From: Streptococcus mitis
Lineage (GTDB): Bacteria; Bacillota; Bacilli; Lactobacillales; Streptococcaceae
Direction: 5' to 3'
Assembly (NCBI GenBank): GCA_018364455.1
Contig: JAGZLW010000021.1
Span: 1-29,266, forward strand
DNA length: 29,266 bases
The first letter of the stretch is position 1. The number at the start of each line of letters is the position of its first letter. Below the pieces are notes generated by a model that did no database searches, was not told where the DNA came from, and saw only the letters and a list, made by a program, of their open reading frames with translations. The translations under genes were made by a program, and so were the position numbers. This document shows positions 16,101 to 24,437 of this stretch, in pieces.

Positions 16101-19100
16101 TAATTTTTTCAGGATTTGAAAAATCAACCGAAACAATCTTAGGGGCTGTGTTATCAATTTTTACAGGAATATAGGAAACCTGCCATGGATAATCTTTAGT
16201 TAATCTATATTTAAATTTATAGAAATATTGACCTTCTGCAATTGGTTCAAATTGACCTCTTATCTTAGTAGCAGGATCTTTGGTATCCTTGCTTTCTGGT
16301 GCATTTTCTTCTCTACCTCTAGGGTTATAGATGAGTCCATCCCATTTCAAGTCACCCCAAACTTTTAGCTTAGAAGATTTGATTCCCTTTGCATCATTTC
16401 TCTTAGAGTTTAAAATTCCTTTAATAAAGTGTTCTCTCGAAATGACTTTTAAGTCTTTTTGATTTTCTCCCTCTTTATTTGTATTTACTATTGAAATCAT
16501 TCCTTCTTCTGCACTTCTTAATACAAGTGGAGAAGGTGTTAATCCTCTCTCAAGTTGAGCATCTTGAGGATTTCCATTTGAATCTAAGGGATAAATTTTA
16601 GCAATATTAGAACCACTTGATGATGGTGCGTTGATCCCTTCGTTATTGAAAGCAAATAATTCTGGATTTTGATCTAGGGATGTTGTATTTTTATCTTTTC
16701 TATTTTGTATAACTCCTGCTGGATTAAATTTATCTATACCATGCTCTCCACCAATTCCCTTATTTAAGGTTCCTGGAATTTTTGGTTTACCATCATCATC
16801 ATAACCTTCCATTGTTTTTGATTTTGAACCCTCTTCCCAGGCCCATTTATCAAGGATTGGTTCCTTATTCCAATCCCCAGCAAATCCCATTAGAGGCATC
16901 GATAAAGAAGGTTGGAAGTTTATTTTCTTCCCGTTAGAGTTTAGAGCTTCCATTTCTTCCACTGATTCAAAATGAATAAATGATTCTACAAATTTATTTT
17001 TGTTTTTAGCCTCTCCAACATTTATAACCGCATTCAAATCAAAGCTAGAATTTGGGCTTATAGTGAAGGTGTCATGCTCAAATGTGATATTTGCTCCTTT
17101 GATTTTTTCTGGGTGGATTTCTGGAACAATTTGCTTACCATCTGGAGATTTTTCATCTTTGTATGTTTCATCCAGTTTTAGTCTATCAGTTAGAGCATCT
17201 GTAGTTACCGCTGATGCTGAAACTTTAAAGGTTAAAGGTCTGTTTGATGTATTGTGAAGCTTAATTGTAAAGTATTTTTTATCTCCTTTTATTTCTTTAA
17301 GAGAAACAGAACCATAAGAGTTTACCAAACCTTTAGAATCCGTGTTTTTAAAAGTAGCTACAACCTCATTTCTCAAAGCATTGGCCACATTAATTAGCCC
17401 TGCTCCCTGTTGTCTAGGTGATGCAAAGTATTGACTTTTTTCTTTCCAAGACGTTGCGTCCATCATAGGCCGTGCAGTATTTTGTAGGGCAATTTTTGTA
17501 AGACTTGTAAGGTCTATTTTGTCATCTCCCTTAAGATTTTTCAAGGCAGGTCTTTCAAGCATTTCCTTTAACTTTGGTCTAATCAAAACAGTAGAAGCTG
17601 CCACGATTGGAGTTGCCATACTAGTCCCTGACATATAACCATAAGTTGATTTCCCATTAATGACATTGAGAGTAGATTTAATATTTTTACCTGGTGCTGA
17701 GACATCAGGCTTTAAAAGCAAATCTGTTCTCGGTCCCCAAGATGTGGATCCTGCTGGAACTATGATATCTTCTTTATACAATTCTTTGTCTGTGTCAGGT
17801 GCAAACTTAAAGTCAATCTCTTTTTCGTCACCTACATTCGGTTTATTAGAATTATAGCTTGCCATATCAATTGGATAGTATTGCTCCAATTTATCTTTAA
17901 AATCTTCTTTATTATTCCTTTTAATCTCAGTTTTTTTATCAGGGTTAATCATGTTCCATAACTTTACACCATCATCTCCTGAAATTGAAAATACTTGACT
18001 AGTAGTTCCTTCATCCTCCTCATATCCCATAGCTGGGAGCTCTGTCCAATTATCTCTATTGTAGTAATTTACAGTATTTACAACCATAATGCCACGTGCG
18101 CCCTTATCCGTAGCTCTTTTAAAAGAATTTTTTAAATCCTTGGTATAAATTCGATCCATTACTGCAATTTTGCCTCTAAGATCCAATCCTATCAAATCTT
18201 GGTCTTGACCCTTGCCTATATATACAAATTTCAATTTATCAGGAGCTTTTGATCCATCTTCATTTGTTGTGATTTTATTCTTATCGAAAAAGGCCCCTAT
18301 ATTTCTGTATTTAAAATTTTCTCCACCTATGTTAACTTTATCAAACTCAACTGTTTGATTTTTAGCAGATGCGACTGCTATCGCATCTTCATGTGCTGCA
18401 GTTCGTGTTACATTTCCAGTGTCGGTCATTTTCAGATTATTATTTGCCACTAAATCCCATGAAGAACTTGAAGCAGAAGTCGCATAGTTACCCGTAGCTA
18501 CAACCATTGGAATGCCTGCTTTTCTTAACGCTCTAATAGCTTCCCAATATTTCTCACCTACAAGACCTGTTCCTGTAAAGCCAGATGATACCGAAACAAC
18601 ATCGACATTGTGTTTGATCGAATCTTCAATCGCATGAAACATTGTTTCATCTCCTGCGAAGCCAGATCCTGCGTCAGAGTACATTTTATAAGAGAAGATC
18701 TGTGCATTAGGAGCAATTCCATCTATTCCGTTAAAGTTTTTAATATCTTTTTCAGTATCATTTCCCGCAAGAATCCCTGCAATATGCATTCCATGTGGAT
18801 CAAAATAATCGCTTCCATCATCAGCTTTTTCTACAGTGATTTTACCACCATTATAATAATTGAAAGCATGAGGGATTTTATCACTCAACCAGAAATTTTT
18901 ATCAGTACCTTTTAAGTCTTCTTTTTTAAATCTCATTGAGTCTTTGGCATCATCATCGATTCTCATAGCCTTATGCCTATAATCTGTCCCAGTATCGATG
19001 TTTGAAATGACCATACCCCGACCATCAAAGTTTTTCCCAAATGGAGCATTGATAGATTTTAGGTAATCTATAGCCTCTTCAACTCCAATTTCCTTTCTGG

Positions 19101-19704
19101 CATGATTCATCATTGGCTGGACTTTTTGTGATCGTTCAACCGATGAGATACCTTCTATTAGTTTAATTTTGTCCAGATTATCTGGAGTTGTTTCTATTGC
19201 AACACCATTAAAAACTGTATCATAAGTATATAAAACTTTTGTATCCTTAAGATTGGATAATTCCTTGATTGCTTTTTCTCCAGATTCTTTATCTTTAAAT
19301 TCAGCAATATAGACAAGTTTATCCTCTTTTTTGGGACTTTCTGGGGCTTTACTTGCAGACGAGTCTGCATTATCTCCTTGAGATTGATTGGAATCTTCTT
19401 TTTTGCTTGTTGCTTTTTCGTTGTTAGCTTTATTATCTATCACAGATTCTTTACTAACAACTTCTTTTTCCTCAATAACTGTTGTTTTCTTATCTTCAGT
19501 ATCCTTTGAAGTTTCTATAGCATTATGAATATCTTCATGTTTCTCTTTATTCTCTGTTTCCTTATCTACTACTACTTTTTCTTTATCAGAGATATTTAAA
19601 GCATCTTCAGAGCTAGATGTGTCTGCTAAAACTACCTCATTAGGGACATATGCTGCTAAAATAACTGCAGCTGTGGTTAATGACAATACTGTACTTTTTT
19701 TCAT
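13129..19704 (-). CDS. prtA: Cell-wall-anchored subtilisin-like serine protease PrtA
   Basis: 2191 residues, S8-family protease fixed to peptidoglycan by sortase, acting on host and surface proteins; pneumococcal PrtA is a known virulence and vaccine candidate. Order: signal peptide (1-28), acidic low-complexity prodomain with an inhibitor-like segment (130-195), catalytic domain with Asp237 (SNIDTG), His304 (HGMHIAG) and Ser695 (SGTSMATP), a PA-type insert (about 460-600), a C5a-peptidase-like Fn3 domain (about 750-900), long beta-rich repeats, an InlB/Listeria-type repeat (ending KPVFKK), a polar spacer, then LPKTG (2158-2162), hydrophobic helix and KKKDQD. The sequence is very close to pneumococcal PrtA throughout; the polar spacer is longer and partly duplicated (25-residue period). 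All triad residues are intact, with no frameshift. Monocistronic, with a strong promoter at 19845-19873; prtA belongs to the manganese-responsive PsaR regulon in pneumococcus. Confidence 0.97.
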   Translation of the reverse strand: MKKSTVLSLTTAAVILAAYVPNEVVLADTSSSEDALNISDKEKVVVDKETENKEKHEDIHNAIETSKDTEDKKTTVIEEKEVVSKESVIDNKANNEKATSKKEDSNQSQGDNADSSASKAPESPKKEDKLVYIAEFKDKESGEKAIKELSNLKDTKVLYTYDTVFNGVAIETTPDNLDKIKLIEGISSVERSQKVQPMMNHARKEIGVEEAIDYLKSINAPFGKNFDGRGMVISNIDTGTDYRHKAMRIDDDAKDSMRFKKEDLKGTDKNFWLSDKIPHAFNYYNGGKITVEKADDGSDYFDPHGMHIAGILAGNDTEKDIKNFNGIDGIAPNAQIFSYKMYSDAGSGFAGDETMFHAIEDSIKHNVDVVSVSSGFTGTGLVGEKYWEAIRALRKAGIPMVVATGNYATSASSSSWDLVANNNLKMTDTGNVTRTAAHEDAIAVASAKNQTVEFDKVNIGGENFKYRNIGAFFDKNKITTNEDGSKAPDKLKFVYIGKGQDQDLIGLDLRGKIAVMDRIYTKDLKNSFKRATDKGARGIMVVNTVNYYNRDNWTELPAMGYEEDEGTTSQVFSISGDDGVKLWNMINPDKKTEIKRNNKEDFKDKLEQYYPIDMASYNSNKPNVGDEKEIDFKFAPDTDKELYKEDIIVPAGSTSWGPRTDLLLKPDVSAPGKNIKSTLNVINGKSTYGYMSGTSMATPIVAASTVLIRPKLKEMLERPALKNLKGDDKIDLTSLTKIALQNTARPMMDATSWKEKSQYFASPRQQGAGLINVANALRNEVVATFKNTDSKGLVNSYGSVSLKEIKGDKKYFTIKLHNTSNRPLTFKVSASAVTTDALTDRLKLDETYKDEKSPDGKQIVPEIHPEKIKGANITFEHDTFTISPNSSFDLNAVINVGEAKNKNKFVESFIHFESVEEMEALNSNGKKINFQPSLSMPLMGFAGDWNKEPILDKWAWEEGSKSKTMEGYDDDGKPKIPGTLNKGIGGEHGIDKFNPAGVIQNRKDKNTTSLDQNPELFAFNNEGINAPSSSGSNIAKIYPLDSNGNPQDAQLERGLTPSPLVLRSAEEGMISIVNTNKEGENQKDLKVISREHFIKGILNSKRNDAKGIKSSKLKVWGDLKWDGLIYNPRGREENAPESKDTKDPATKIRGQFEPIAEGQYFYKFKYRLTKDYPWQVSYIPVKIDNTAPKIVSVDFSNPEKIKLITKDTYHKVKDQYKNETLFARDQKEHPEKFDEIANEVWYAGAALVNEDGEVEKNLEVTYAGEGQGRNRKLDKDGNTIYEINGAGDLRGKIIEVIALDGSSNFTKIHRIKFADHADEKGMISYYLVDPDQDSSKYQKLGEISESKFKNLENRKEDSLKKDTTEEENHQDNEESIEEKSSLTIHKTISTIREFESKDLKKLIKKKFREVDDFTSETGKRTEEYDYKYDDKGNIIAYDDGSALEYETEKLDEIKSKIYGVLSPSKNGHFEILGKISNVSKNAKVYYGNNYKSIEIKTTKYDSHSKTMTFDLYANINDIVDGLAFAGDMRFFVKDDDQIKAETKIRMPEKNKETKTEYPYASSYGNVIELGEGDLSKNKPNNLTDMESGKIYSDSEKQQYLLKDNIILRKGYALKVTTYNPGKTDMLEGNGVYSKEDIAKIQKANPNLRVLSEKIIYADSRNVEDGRSTQSVLMSALDGFNIVRYQVFRFKMNDKGEAIDKDGNLVTDPSKLVLFGKDGKEYTGEDKSNVEAIKEDGSTLFIDAKPVNLSMDKNYFNPSKSNKIYVRNPEFYLRGKISDKGGFNWELRVNESVVDNYLIYGDLHIDNTRDFNVKLNVKDGDIMDWGMKDYKANGFPDKVTDMDGNVYLKTGYSDLNAKAVGVHYQFLYDNVKPEVNIDPKGNTSIEYADGKSVVFNINDKRNNGFDGEIQDKHIYVNGKEYKSFDDIKQLTDKTLNIKIVVKDFARNTTVKEFILNKDTGEVSELKPQMVTVTIQNGKEISSTIVSEEDFILPVYEGELEKGYQFDGWEISGVEGKKDAGYVINLSKDTVIKPVFKKIEEKKEEENKPTFDVSKKKDNTQANPSQLNQSHRKEDLQRANHSQKPDSTKDVKTTVPVQVNYSQLDESQRSDSTKDVTATVPDKNDKNFENKKEVYLNEPENIDNKHTNIDSKSTTNNDRLPKTGTVSEVFTSLVAGIMFTVGAFLGLKKKDQD
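13347..13457 (-). repeat. 75-bp period duplication in the PrtA wall-spanning spacer
   Basis: Bases 13347-13382 and 13422-13457 are near-identical, coding for DSTKDV..TVP twice with a 25-residue period. This lies just before the sortase motif, where length variation changes how far the protease projects from the wall. Confidence 0.7.
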
Positions 19705-19844
19705 TTTAATTCCTTACATATTTATTTAACTTCCAATAGATAGAAAACTTTAACTTTGCTAGCCTTTGTTATAAAAAGTTTTACTAAGTATTATCTAGGA
19801 CATAGAGTAGTGCATTTATATATAATTGTTAACTCTCTGAAAAT

Positions 19845-19873
19845 AGTATATCAATTAAAAAAATTTAAGTCAA
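19845..19873 (-). promoter_or_regulatory. Promoter of prtA with possible PsaR-type boxes
   Basis: Minus strand: TTGACT (19868-19873), 17-nt spacer ending TGA, TATACT (19845-19850), an extended -10. The start near 19838 gives a leader of about 134 nt. The -35 lies within TTGACTTAA (19865-19873), and the same nonamer recurs at 19924-19932. These resemble SloR/PsaR manganese-repressor targets; that identification is inference. Confidence 0.7.
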
Positions 19874-19932
19874 GAAAAATTAACATGCATTAATTTATTT
19901 TTTAATAGGTATTAAAAATAAGGTTAAGTCAA

Positions 19933-20183
19933 AAAAATTCGTAGTTAACTGGGATACATTATAAGCACATTCACATAATCAAAAATAGTAGGAATCAAGT
20001 TGAACCACTACCAAAATCACAAAGTCAAACATCATTGATGAAATATCAGCGCTATTAAATAATATAAAAAACCGCTAAGAACTTGGCTTAACGGTTATTT
20101 TTCTACATATCTAATTTTTCAAATCTTCAGTCGTTTATCTACCTATAACCTAGGCTTTATGAGTGTCTTGCTCTAGCAACTAA
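19933..20183. other. Intergenic stretch with an orphan terminator
   Basis: No coding region is supported on either strand. It is AT-rich and holds one terminator-like hairpin (20066-20103), unconnected to any intact gene. It lies between the prtA promoter and a BOX element and may be the remains of a lost gene. Confidence 0.3.
20066..20103. terminator. Orphan terminator-like hairpin
   Basis: AACCGCTAAG and CTTAACGGTT pair (one mismatch) around a 7-nt loop, with A6 on one side and TATTTTT on the other. No intact gene ends near it; the ABC operon has its own terminator at 20414-20441. Confidence 0.6.
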
Positions 20184-20341
20184 TACTCAATGAAAATCAA
20201 AAAACAAACTAGGAAGCTAGCCGCAGGTTGCTAAAAGCACTGCTTTTAGGTTGTTGATAGAACTGACGAAGTCAGCTCAAAACACTGTTTTGAGGTTGCA
20301 GATGGAAGCTGACGTGGTTTGAAGAGATTTTCGAAGAGTAT
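20184..20341 (-). repeat. BOX element 1, boxA partly deleted
   Basis: Matches the pneumococcal BOX repeat read on the minus strand: boxA end TACTCTTCGAAAATCTCTTC, boxB with GACTTCGTCAG and TTTTGAG/CTCAAAA hairpin parts, and boxC ending ATTTTCATTGAGTA. The boxA part lacks the CTACGGCAAGGCGA block present in the other two copies, making this copy about 36 bp shorter. BOX elements are non-autonomous, structured repeats of pneumococcus and relatives. Confidence 0.9.
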
Positions 20342-20413
20342 GAGCTAAATCAGCTATTACACTTAAAGTATAGCACTCTGAGAATAGATGTCAAGGAATT
20401 TTCATCTCTATTT

Positions 20414-20441
20414 AAAAAAGCCTGTCATAAGACAAGGCTTT
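20414..20441 (-). terminator. Terminator of the ABC exporter operon
   Basis: Minus strand AAAGCCTTGTC, TTAT loop, GACAGGCTTT then a run of T; one bulged base. It starts 14 bp beyond the last permease gene. Confidence 0.85.
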
Positions 20442-20454
20442 AAGTTTCTTCATC

Positions 20455-21240
20455 TTAGGACCCAGCACTTTCATAAGAATCCAAGCCCCTGTCCCAAAGT
20501 TTAAGGGAAATGACAAAGAAAACCAGAGAAATCAACATCAAACCTCCGACGTTAAAGATTACATCCTTGTCCTGCAAGAAATAGCTGGCAGGATAGTAGG
20601 CCGTAAAGGCAAAAGGTACAATAAAACTGATTAACCAACGAAGAAATGAATTATAAATGGAAATCGGATACTTGGCAAAATCATTAAACATATAGAAAAT
20701 GTAAATCATAGCCCCTGACTGTTTGGTCCAAAAAGCGATACTAGCTGTCGCAATTTTTAAAGAAGTATAAATCAAGGTCGCAAAAGGAATACAAACTAGG
20801 AAAAGCAGGAATTTTGGAAGAGTCCAAGCAATGCTAGTTACTGTTGTCGCTAGTAAAATTCCACCGACCAAGAGTTCTCCCAAGGCATCAATCTGAAAAG
20901 TCTCAACTAGGATATGAAAAAGAGGATTGATAGGACGAGTCAAATACTTGTCAAACTCACCTTTTCTCACCAAGCGTTGCCCTAGCGCCCAGAGATTATC
21001 AAAAAAGAGATGGTCCAGTCCCTTAGGAATCAAGGAAAAGCCATAGATAAAGGCAATCTCTTGAAAGGTCCAACCTTCTAGGGATGGAATATGTTGAAAG
21101 ATGACATTGAGAAACAAGAGGTTCAAGCCTTGGGTCAGAAAAACTCCCAGGACACCAACTACAAAATCCACCTTGTATTCCATGATTTGCTTGATGTATT
21201 GTCTGATAAAAATCAGATGCATGCGTTGATATTTTTTCAT
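20455..21240 (-). CDS. ABC-2 type exporter permease, second subunit
   Basis: 261 residues with about six hydrophobic segments. The short loop RKGEFDKYLTRPINPLF is typical of the ABC-2/DUF990 permease family, in which two such proteins pair with one ATPase. It should form half of the membrane channel with the gene upstream. The ATG lies 1 nt from the preceding permease stop, and a terminator follows immediately. The substrate is unknown; relatives include drug and antimicrobial peptide exporters and uncharacterised systems. The three-gene set precedes prtA in the S. pneumoniae gene order I remember. Confidence 0.88.
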   Translation of the reverse strand: MKKYQRMHLIFIRQYIKQIMEYKVDFVVGVLGVFLTQGLNLLFLNVIFQHIPSLEGWTFQEIAFIYGFSLIPKGLDHLFFDNLWALGQRLVRKGEFDKYLTRPINPLFHILVETFQIDALGELLVGGILLATTVTSIAWTLPKFLLFLVCIPFATLIYTSLKIATASIAFWTKQSGAMIYIFYMFNDFAKYPISIYNSFLRWLISFIVPFAFTAYYPASYFLQDKDVIFNVGGLMLISLVFFVISLKLWDRGLDSYESAGS

Positions 21241-21241
21241 A

Positions 21242-22060
21242 CTAACCTCCCTGAATGGTAATGAATGACTGGACTCGTTTCCAAATCAACTGAGACAAGC
21301 CCACCATCACTAAGAGCCAGAAAAACTGCAAAGCGAGCGCCTGAATCATCTGACTAGCATCGTATTTCCCAACGATAATCATGACCGGAGTGTAAATCAA
21401 GGATGAAAAAGGCAAGAAGGACAGAATATCTGAAACAATCTTTGGAAAGAATGCCAAGGGAATCAAACTCCCCGACATAAAGGCCACTATGGAAGTCTTG
21501 AGGAGATTGGATCCCCAAAGATTTTTAAACACAAATGCAGAAAATCCAAAGCAAATATTAAAGAAAAAGTTAATCAGATAAGCTAGCGTTAGACTAAAGA
21601 GATAAAGGACAGTTAATCCCAGCACTTCTACAATCCCTTGACCAGATACGATTTTCATCAAAACAATGACACTTAAAAATGGAAGGCCAACGCTAATAAA
21701 AATCAACCACTTGGAACCAAGCTCGGTAAAGAGGTAAGAAGCCGCAAAATGCACCGGTCTCAACAAGCGCATGATGATAGAACCATCCTTGACCTCCTCC
21801 CCAATCATAAAGGACGAATCTGACCTAGTCAGAAGATTGGTCACAAAACTCATGATGATGTAGAGGGTGATATCTGCCATACTAAAGCCCTGAATCAAAG
21901 ACTCCTGGGAGGAATCAAAGACTGCCTTCCAGAGATAAAAGGCCACAAAAGCCCCCATGACATCGCCGATCCGATAAAGAATAAAGTTGACTCGATAGGT
22001 AATCAACTCCTGAACACCTGCATTGATAAAGGGTTTATAACGTCTCCACAATTTGACCAT
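21242..22060 (-). CDS. ABC-2 type exporter permease, first subunit
   Basis: 272 residues, about six transmembrane segments. The first cytoplasmic loop carries EEVKDGSIIMRLLRPVHFAA, the ABC-2/DUF990 permease pattern that contacts the ATPase. Its distant similarity to the following permease suggests a heterodimer. It starts 1 nt after the ATPase stop codon and ends 1 nt before the next gene, so all three are produced from one mRNA. No peptidase or double-glycine leader domain is present, so nothing identifies the cargo. Confidence 0.88.
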   Translation of the reverse strand: MVKLWRRYKPFINAGVQELITYRVNFILYRIGDVMGAFVAFYLWKAVFDSSQESLIQGFSMADITLYIIMSFVTNLLTRSDSSFMIGEEVKDGSIIMRLLRPVHFAASYLFTELGSKWLIFISVGLPFLSVIVLMKIVSGQGIVEVLGLTVLYLFSLTLAYLINFFFNICFGFSAFVFKNLWGSNLLKTSIVAFMSGSLIPLAFFPKIVSDILSFLPFSSLIYTPVMIIVGKYDASQMIQALALQFFWLLVMVGLSQLIWKRVQSFITIQGG

Positions 22061-22061
22061 C

Positions 22062-23054
22062 TTAGAGCTCCTTTCGATAGAAGCGACGGATAATATCCTC
22101 GATATCCGTATCCACCATCTTCAAATCGCGGATTTCAAAATCAGACAGGGTTTGCTTGATAATGTCAGCTGACTGGTAGCGAGAACTATCGAATTCAATG
22201 TTGAGACTATTCCCTTGTCTATCAATTGTCATATCCGAAAAGCCTTCATAGTGAGAAACTAGGTGATTTTGACCTGGTAGCAGTTCAAAGGAGAGAGTCT
22301 TCATCTTGCCAAAGGTCTCCTTAAGCTGGCTAACCGTTCCATCAAAAATCTCCTGTCCCTTGTCTATCATAAAAATCCGATCACAAAGTTGCTCAATGTC
22401 GCTCAAGTCATGAGTGGTCAAGAGAATGGTGGTTTCTTCCTCCTGATTGATCTGAGTAATAGCCCGACGAATGTTATCCTTGACCGAAACGTCCAAACCA
22501 ATGGTCGGCTCATCTAAAAAGAGAACCTTGGGATTGTGAAGCAAAGAGGCTGCAATGTCCGCCCGCATGCGCTGCCCTAGTGAAAGAGTTCGTACGGGAT
22601 CCTTGATAAAGTCCTTCAAATCCAAGACTTCATTCAAAAAATCCATACGCTTATGAAAGAGCGAGTCTGGCACATCGTAAATCTCCTTCAAGACCGTGTA
22701 GGTCTCTTGCAGGGCTAAATCCCACCATAGCTGGGTGCGTTGTCCGAAAACGACGCCAATATCTTTGACATAATCTTGACGATTGTCCTGGGGAATCTTG
22801 CCGTTAATTCGACAAAAACCAGATGTCGGTTTTAAAATCCCTGTCAGCATTTTAATGGTTGTCGACTTCCCAGCACCATTGGCCCCGATAAAACCTAAAA
22901 TTTGCCCTTTGGGTACCTCAAAGGTTAAATCCTTGACCGCTTCAAAGGTCTGCTTTTCAGGATGAATAAAGGAGCGTAATGCCCCCTTCAAGCCCGGTTC
23001 CTTAACAGTCTTCACAAAATTTTTCTGAAGATGTTCCACTTCTATCATTGCCAT
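22062..23054 (-). CDS. ABC exporter ATP-binding protein
   Basis: 330 residues from MAMIEVEHLQ. Walker A GANGAGKST (57-65), signature LSLGQRMRADIA (about 152), Walker B VLFLDEPTIGLD (about 170) and switch His in LLTTHD are all present. An about 80-residue C-terminal domain follows the ATPase core, as in NatA/DrrA-type ATPases. The upstream ATG at 23102 is rejected: GGGAG lies 6 nt before 23054 and the family N-terminus begins there. It powers the two permeases downstream. The promoter at 23166-23194 carries a cre-like palindrome over its -35, suggesting carbon catabolite control. Confidence 0.93.
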   Translation of the reverse strand: MAMIEVEHLQKNFVKTVKEPGLKGALRSFIHPEKQTFEAVKDLTFEVPKGQILGFIGANGAGKSTTIKMLTGILKPTSGFCRINGKIPQDNRQDYVKDIGVVFGQRTQLWWDLALQETYTVLKEIYDVPDSLFHKRMDFLNEVLDLKDFIKDPVRTLSLGQRMRADIAASLLHNPKVLFLDEPTIGLDVSVKDNIRRAITQINQEEETTILLTTHDLSDIEQLCDRIFMIDKGQEIFDGTVSQLKETFGKMKTLSFELLPGQNHLVSHYEGFSDMTIDRQGNSLNIEFDSSRYQSADIIKQTLSDFEIRDLKMVDTDIEDIIRRFYRKEL

Positions 23055-23165
23055 ATCTATCTCCCTATGTAAGGAATAGCAACATTGTGTTTTTGACAAC
23101 AAGTATTCTAAATCCTTACTTTCTATACCTTCTCAATATTATTACAGAAGGCTTTATACCAACCT

Positions 23166-23194
23166 ATTATAGTCCAATAAAAACTAGAATGCAA
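23166..23194 (-). promoter_or_regulatory. Promoter of the ABC exporter operon
   Basis: Minus strand: TTGCAT (23189-23194), 17-nt spacer, TATAAT (23166-23171). The start would be near 23159, with a leader of about 105 nt before 23054. Confidence 0.75.
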
Positions 23195-23203
23195 GCGTTT
23201 GCC
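23190..23203. promoter_or_regulatory. cre-like operator overlapping the ABC operon -35
   Basis: TGCAAGCGTTTGCC fits the CcpA box TGNAANCGNWNNCW except the last base, and its core GCAAGCGTTTGC is nearly palindromic. It covers five of the six -35 bases, so binding should repress. Confidence 0.6.
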
Positions 23204-23249
23204 TAAAATTTGTGAAATTGAAAATTTTTCTCTTAAAGTGGTATTTTTA

Positions 23250-23443
23250 TACTCAATGAAAATCAAAGAGCAAACTAGGAAGCTAGCCGTAGGTTGCTCA
23301 AAACACTGCTTTGAGGTTGTAGATGGAACTGACGAAGTCAGCTCAAAACACTGTTTTGAGGTTGTGGATAGAACTGACGAAGTCAGTAACCATACCTACG
23401 GCAAGGCGAAGATGACGTGGTTTGAAGAGATTTTCGAAGAGTA
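23250..23443 (-). repeat. BOX element 2, A-B-B-C type
   Basis: On the minus strand: complete boxA (TACTCTTCGAAAATCTCTTC to CTTGCCGTAGGTATGG), two boxB units (each with CTGACTTCGTCAGTTC and a CTCAAA/TTTGAG hairpin) and boxC (GCTAGCTTCCTAGTTTGC to TCATTGAGTA). It sits between the fba terminator and the ABC operon promoter. Confidence 0.95.
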
Positions 23444-23483
23444 GTAGTCCAAAATTCTGGTTTAATAGTCTCCTTAAAACACC

Positions 23484-23506
23484 AAAAAACCCACCCAATG
23501 GGCAGG
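23484..23506 (-). terminator. Terminator of fba
   Basis: Minus strand: CCTGCCC, ATT loop, GGGTGGG, then T6. Two wobble pairs sit in the stem. It is 25 bp beyond the fba stop. Confidence 0.8.
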
Positions 23507-23530
23507 TTCTGTATGTATTGTTCAGCTAGA

Positions 23531-24412
23531 TTATGCTTTACCTTCTGAACCGAATACGTCGATACGTTCTTCAACTGATGCTTGGATAGCTTTTACACCG
23601 TCAGCCAAGAATTTACGTGGGTCGAAGAGTTTTTTCTTGTCATATTCTGCTTCGTTTGCTTCGTAGTCACGAGCAAATTTACGAGTTGCGTTAGCAAATG
23701 CGATTTGGCATTCTGTGTTAACGTTAACTTTGGCAACACCAAGTTTGATAGCCGCTTGGATTTGCTCATCAGGAATACCTGAACCACCGTGCAATACGAT
23801 TGGGAATCCTGGAACAGCTTCAGTCAATTTTTGCAAGTGATCAAGGTGAAGACCTTTCCAGTTTTCTGGGTAAGGACCGTGGATGTTACCGATACCAGCT
23901 GCCAAGAAGTCGATACCAGTTTCAACCATTGCTTTAGCGTCTTCGATTGGAGCCAATTCACCATCACCGATGATTCCGTCTTCTTCACCACCGATAGTAC
24001 CAACTTCAGCTTCCACTGATACACCATTTGCATGAGCAAATTCTACAACTTTACGAGCTTTTTCAAGGTTTTCTTCAACTGGAAGGTGTGAACCATCAAA
24101 CATAACTGAAGTATAACCAACTCGGATACACTCAAGTGCATCTTCGTAGTGACCGTGGTCAAGGTGGATAGCTACTGGTACAGTGATACCCATTGATTCA
24201 ACAAGGTTAGCGATCAAGTTGCGAGCAACTTTGTAACCACCCATGTATTTAGCAGCACCCATTGAAGTTTGGATCAAAACTGGAGCTTTTTTAGCTTCTG
24301 CTGCGCGCAAGATAGCTTGAGTCCACTCAAGGTTGTTTGTGTTAAATCCACCAACTGCATAACCGTTGTCACGAGCTGCTTGGACAAATTTTTCTGCTGA
24401 AACGATTGCCAT
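23531..24412 (-). CDS. fba: Class II fructose-bisphosphate aldolase
   Basis: 293 residues. Zinc-dependent glycolytic enzyme splitting fructose 1,6-bisphosphate into glyceraldehyde 3-phosphate and dihydroxyacetone phosphate. Zinc-site and catalytic motifs are intact: HLDHG (83-87, Asp85 catalytic and His86 ligand), EAEVGTIGGEEDG (Glu ligand region), NIHGPY and VLHGGSGIP, followed by VNVNTECQ. A strong ribosome site (AGGAGG) precedes the ATG. The gene follows vncS on the same strand after 140 bp with its own extended -10 promoter; no clear terminator separates them, so read-through is possible. Codon choice looks strongly biased, as expected for a highly expressed gene. Confidence 0.97.
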   Translation of the reverse strand: MAIVSAEKFVQAARDNGYAVGGFNTNNLEWTQAILRAAEAKKAPVLIQTSMGAAKYMGGYKVARNLIANLVESMGITVPVAIHLDHGHYEDALECIRVGYTSVMFDGSHLPVEENLEKARKVVEFAHANGVSVEAEVGTIGGEEDGIIGDGELAPIEDAKAMVETGIDFLAAGIGNIHGPYPENWKGLHLDHLQKLTEAVPGFPIVLHGGSGIPDEQIQAAIKLGVAKVNVNTECQIAFANATRKFARDYEANEAEYDKKKLFDPRKFLADGVKAIQASVEERIDVFGSEGKA

Positions 24413-24437
24413 TTTATCAGGCCTCCTGTATATTTTT

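Noticed and set aside
23055..23102. Upstream start of the ABC ATPase at 23102
   Set aside because: A clear GGGAG site serves the ATG at 23054, and the extra 16 residues do not look like the ATPase family.
23199..23444. 81-codon + strand frame across BOX element 2
   Set aside because: It is made almost entirely of the boxB/boxC repeat sequence, giving duplicated CFEVVD.TDEVS peptides; an artefact of the repeat.
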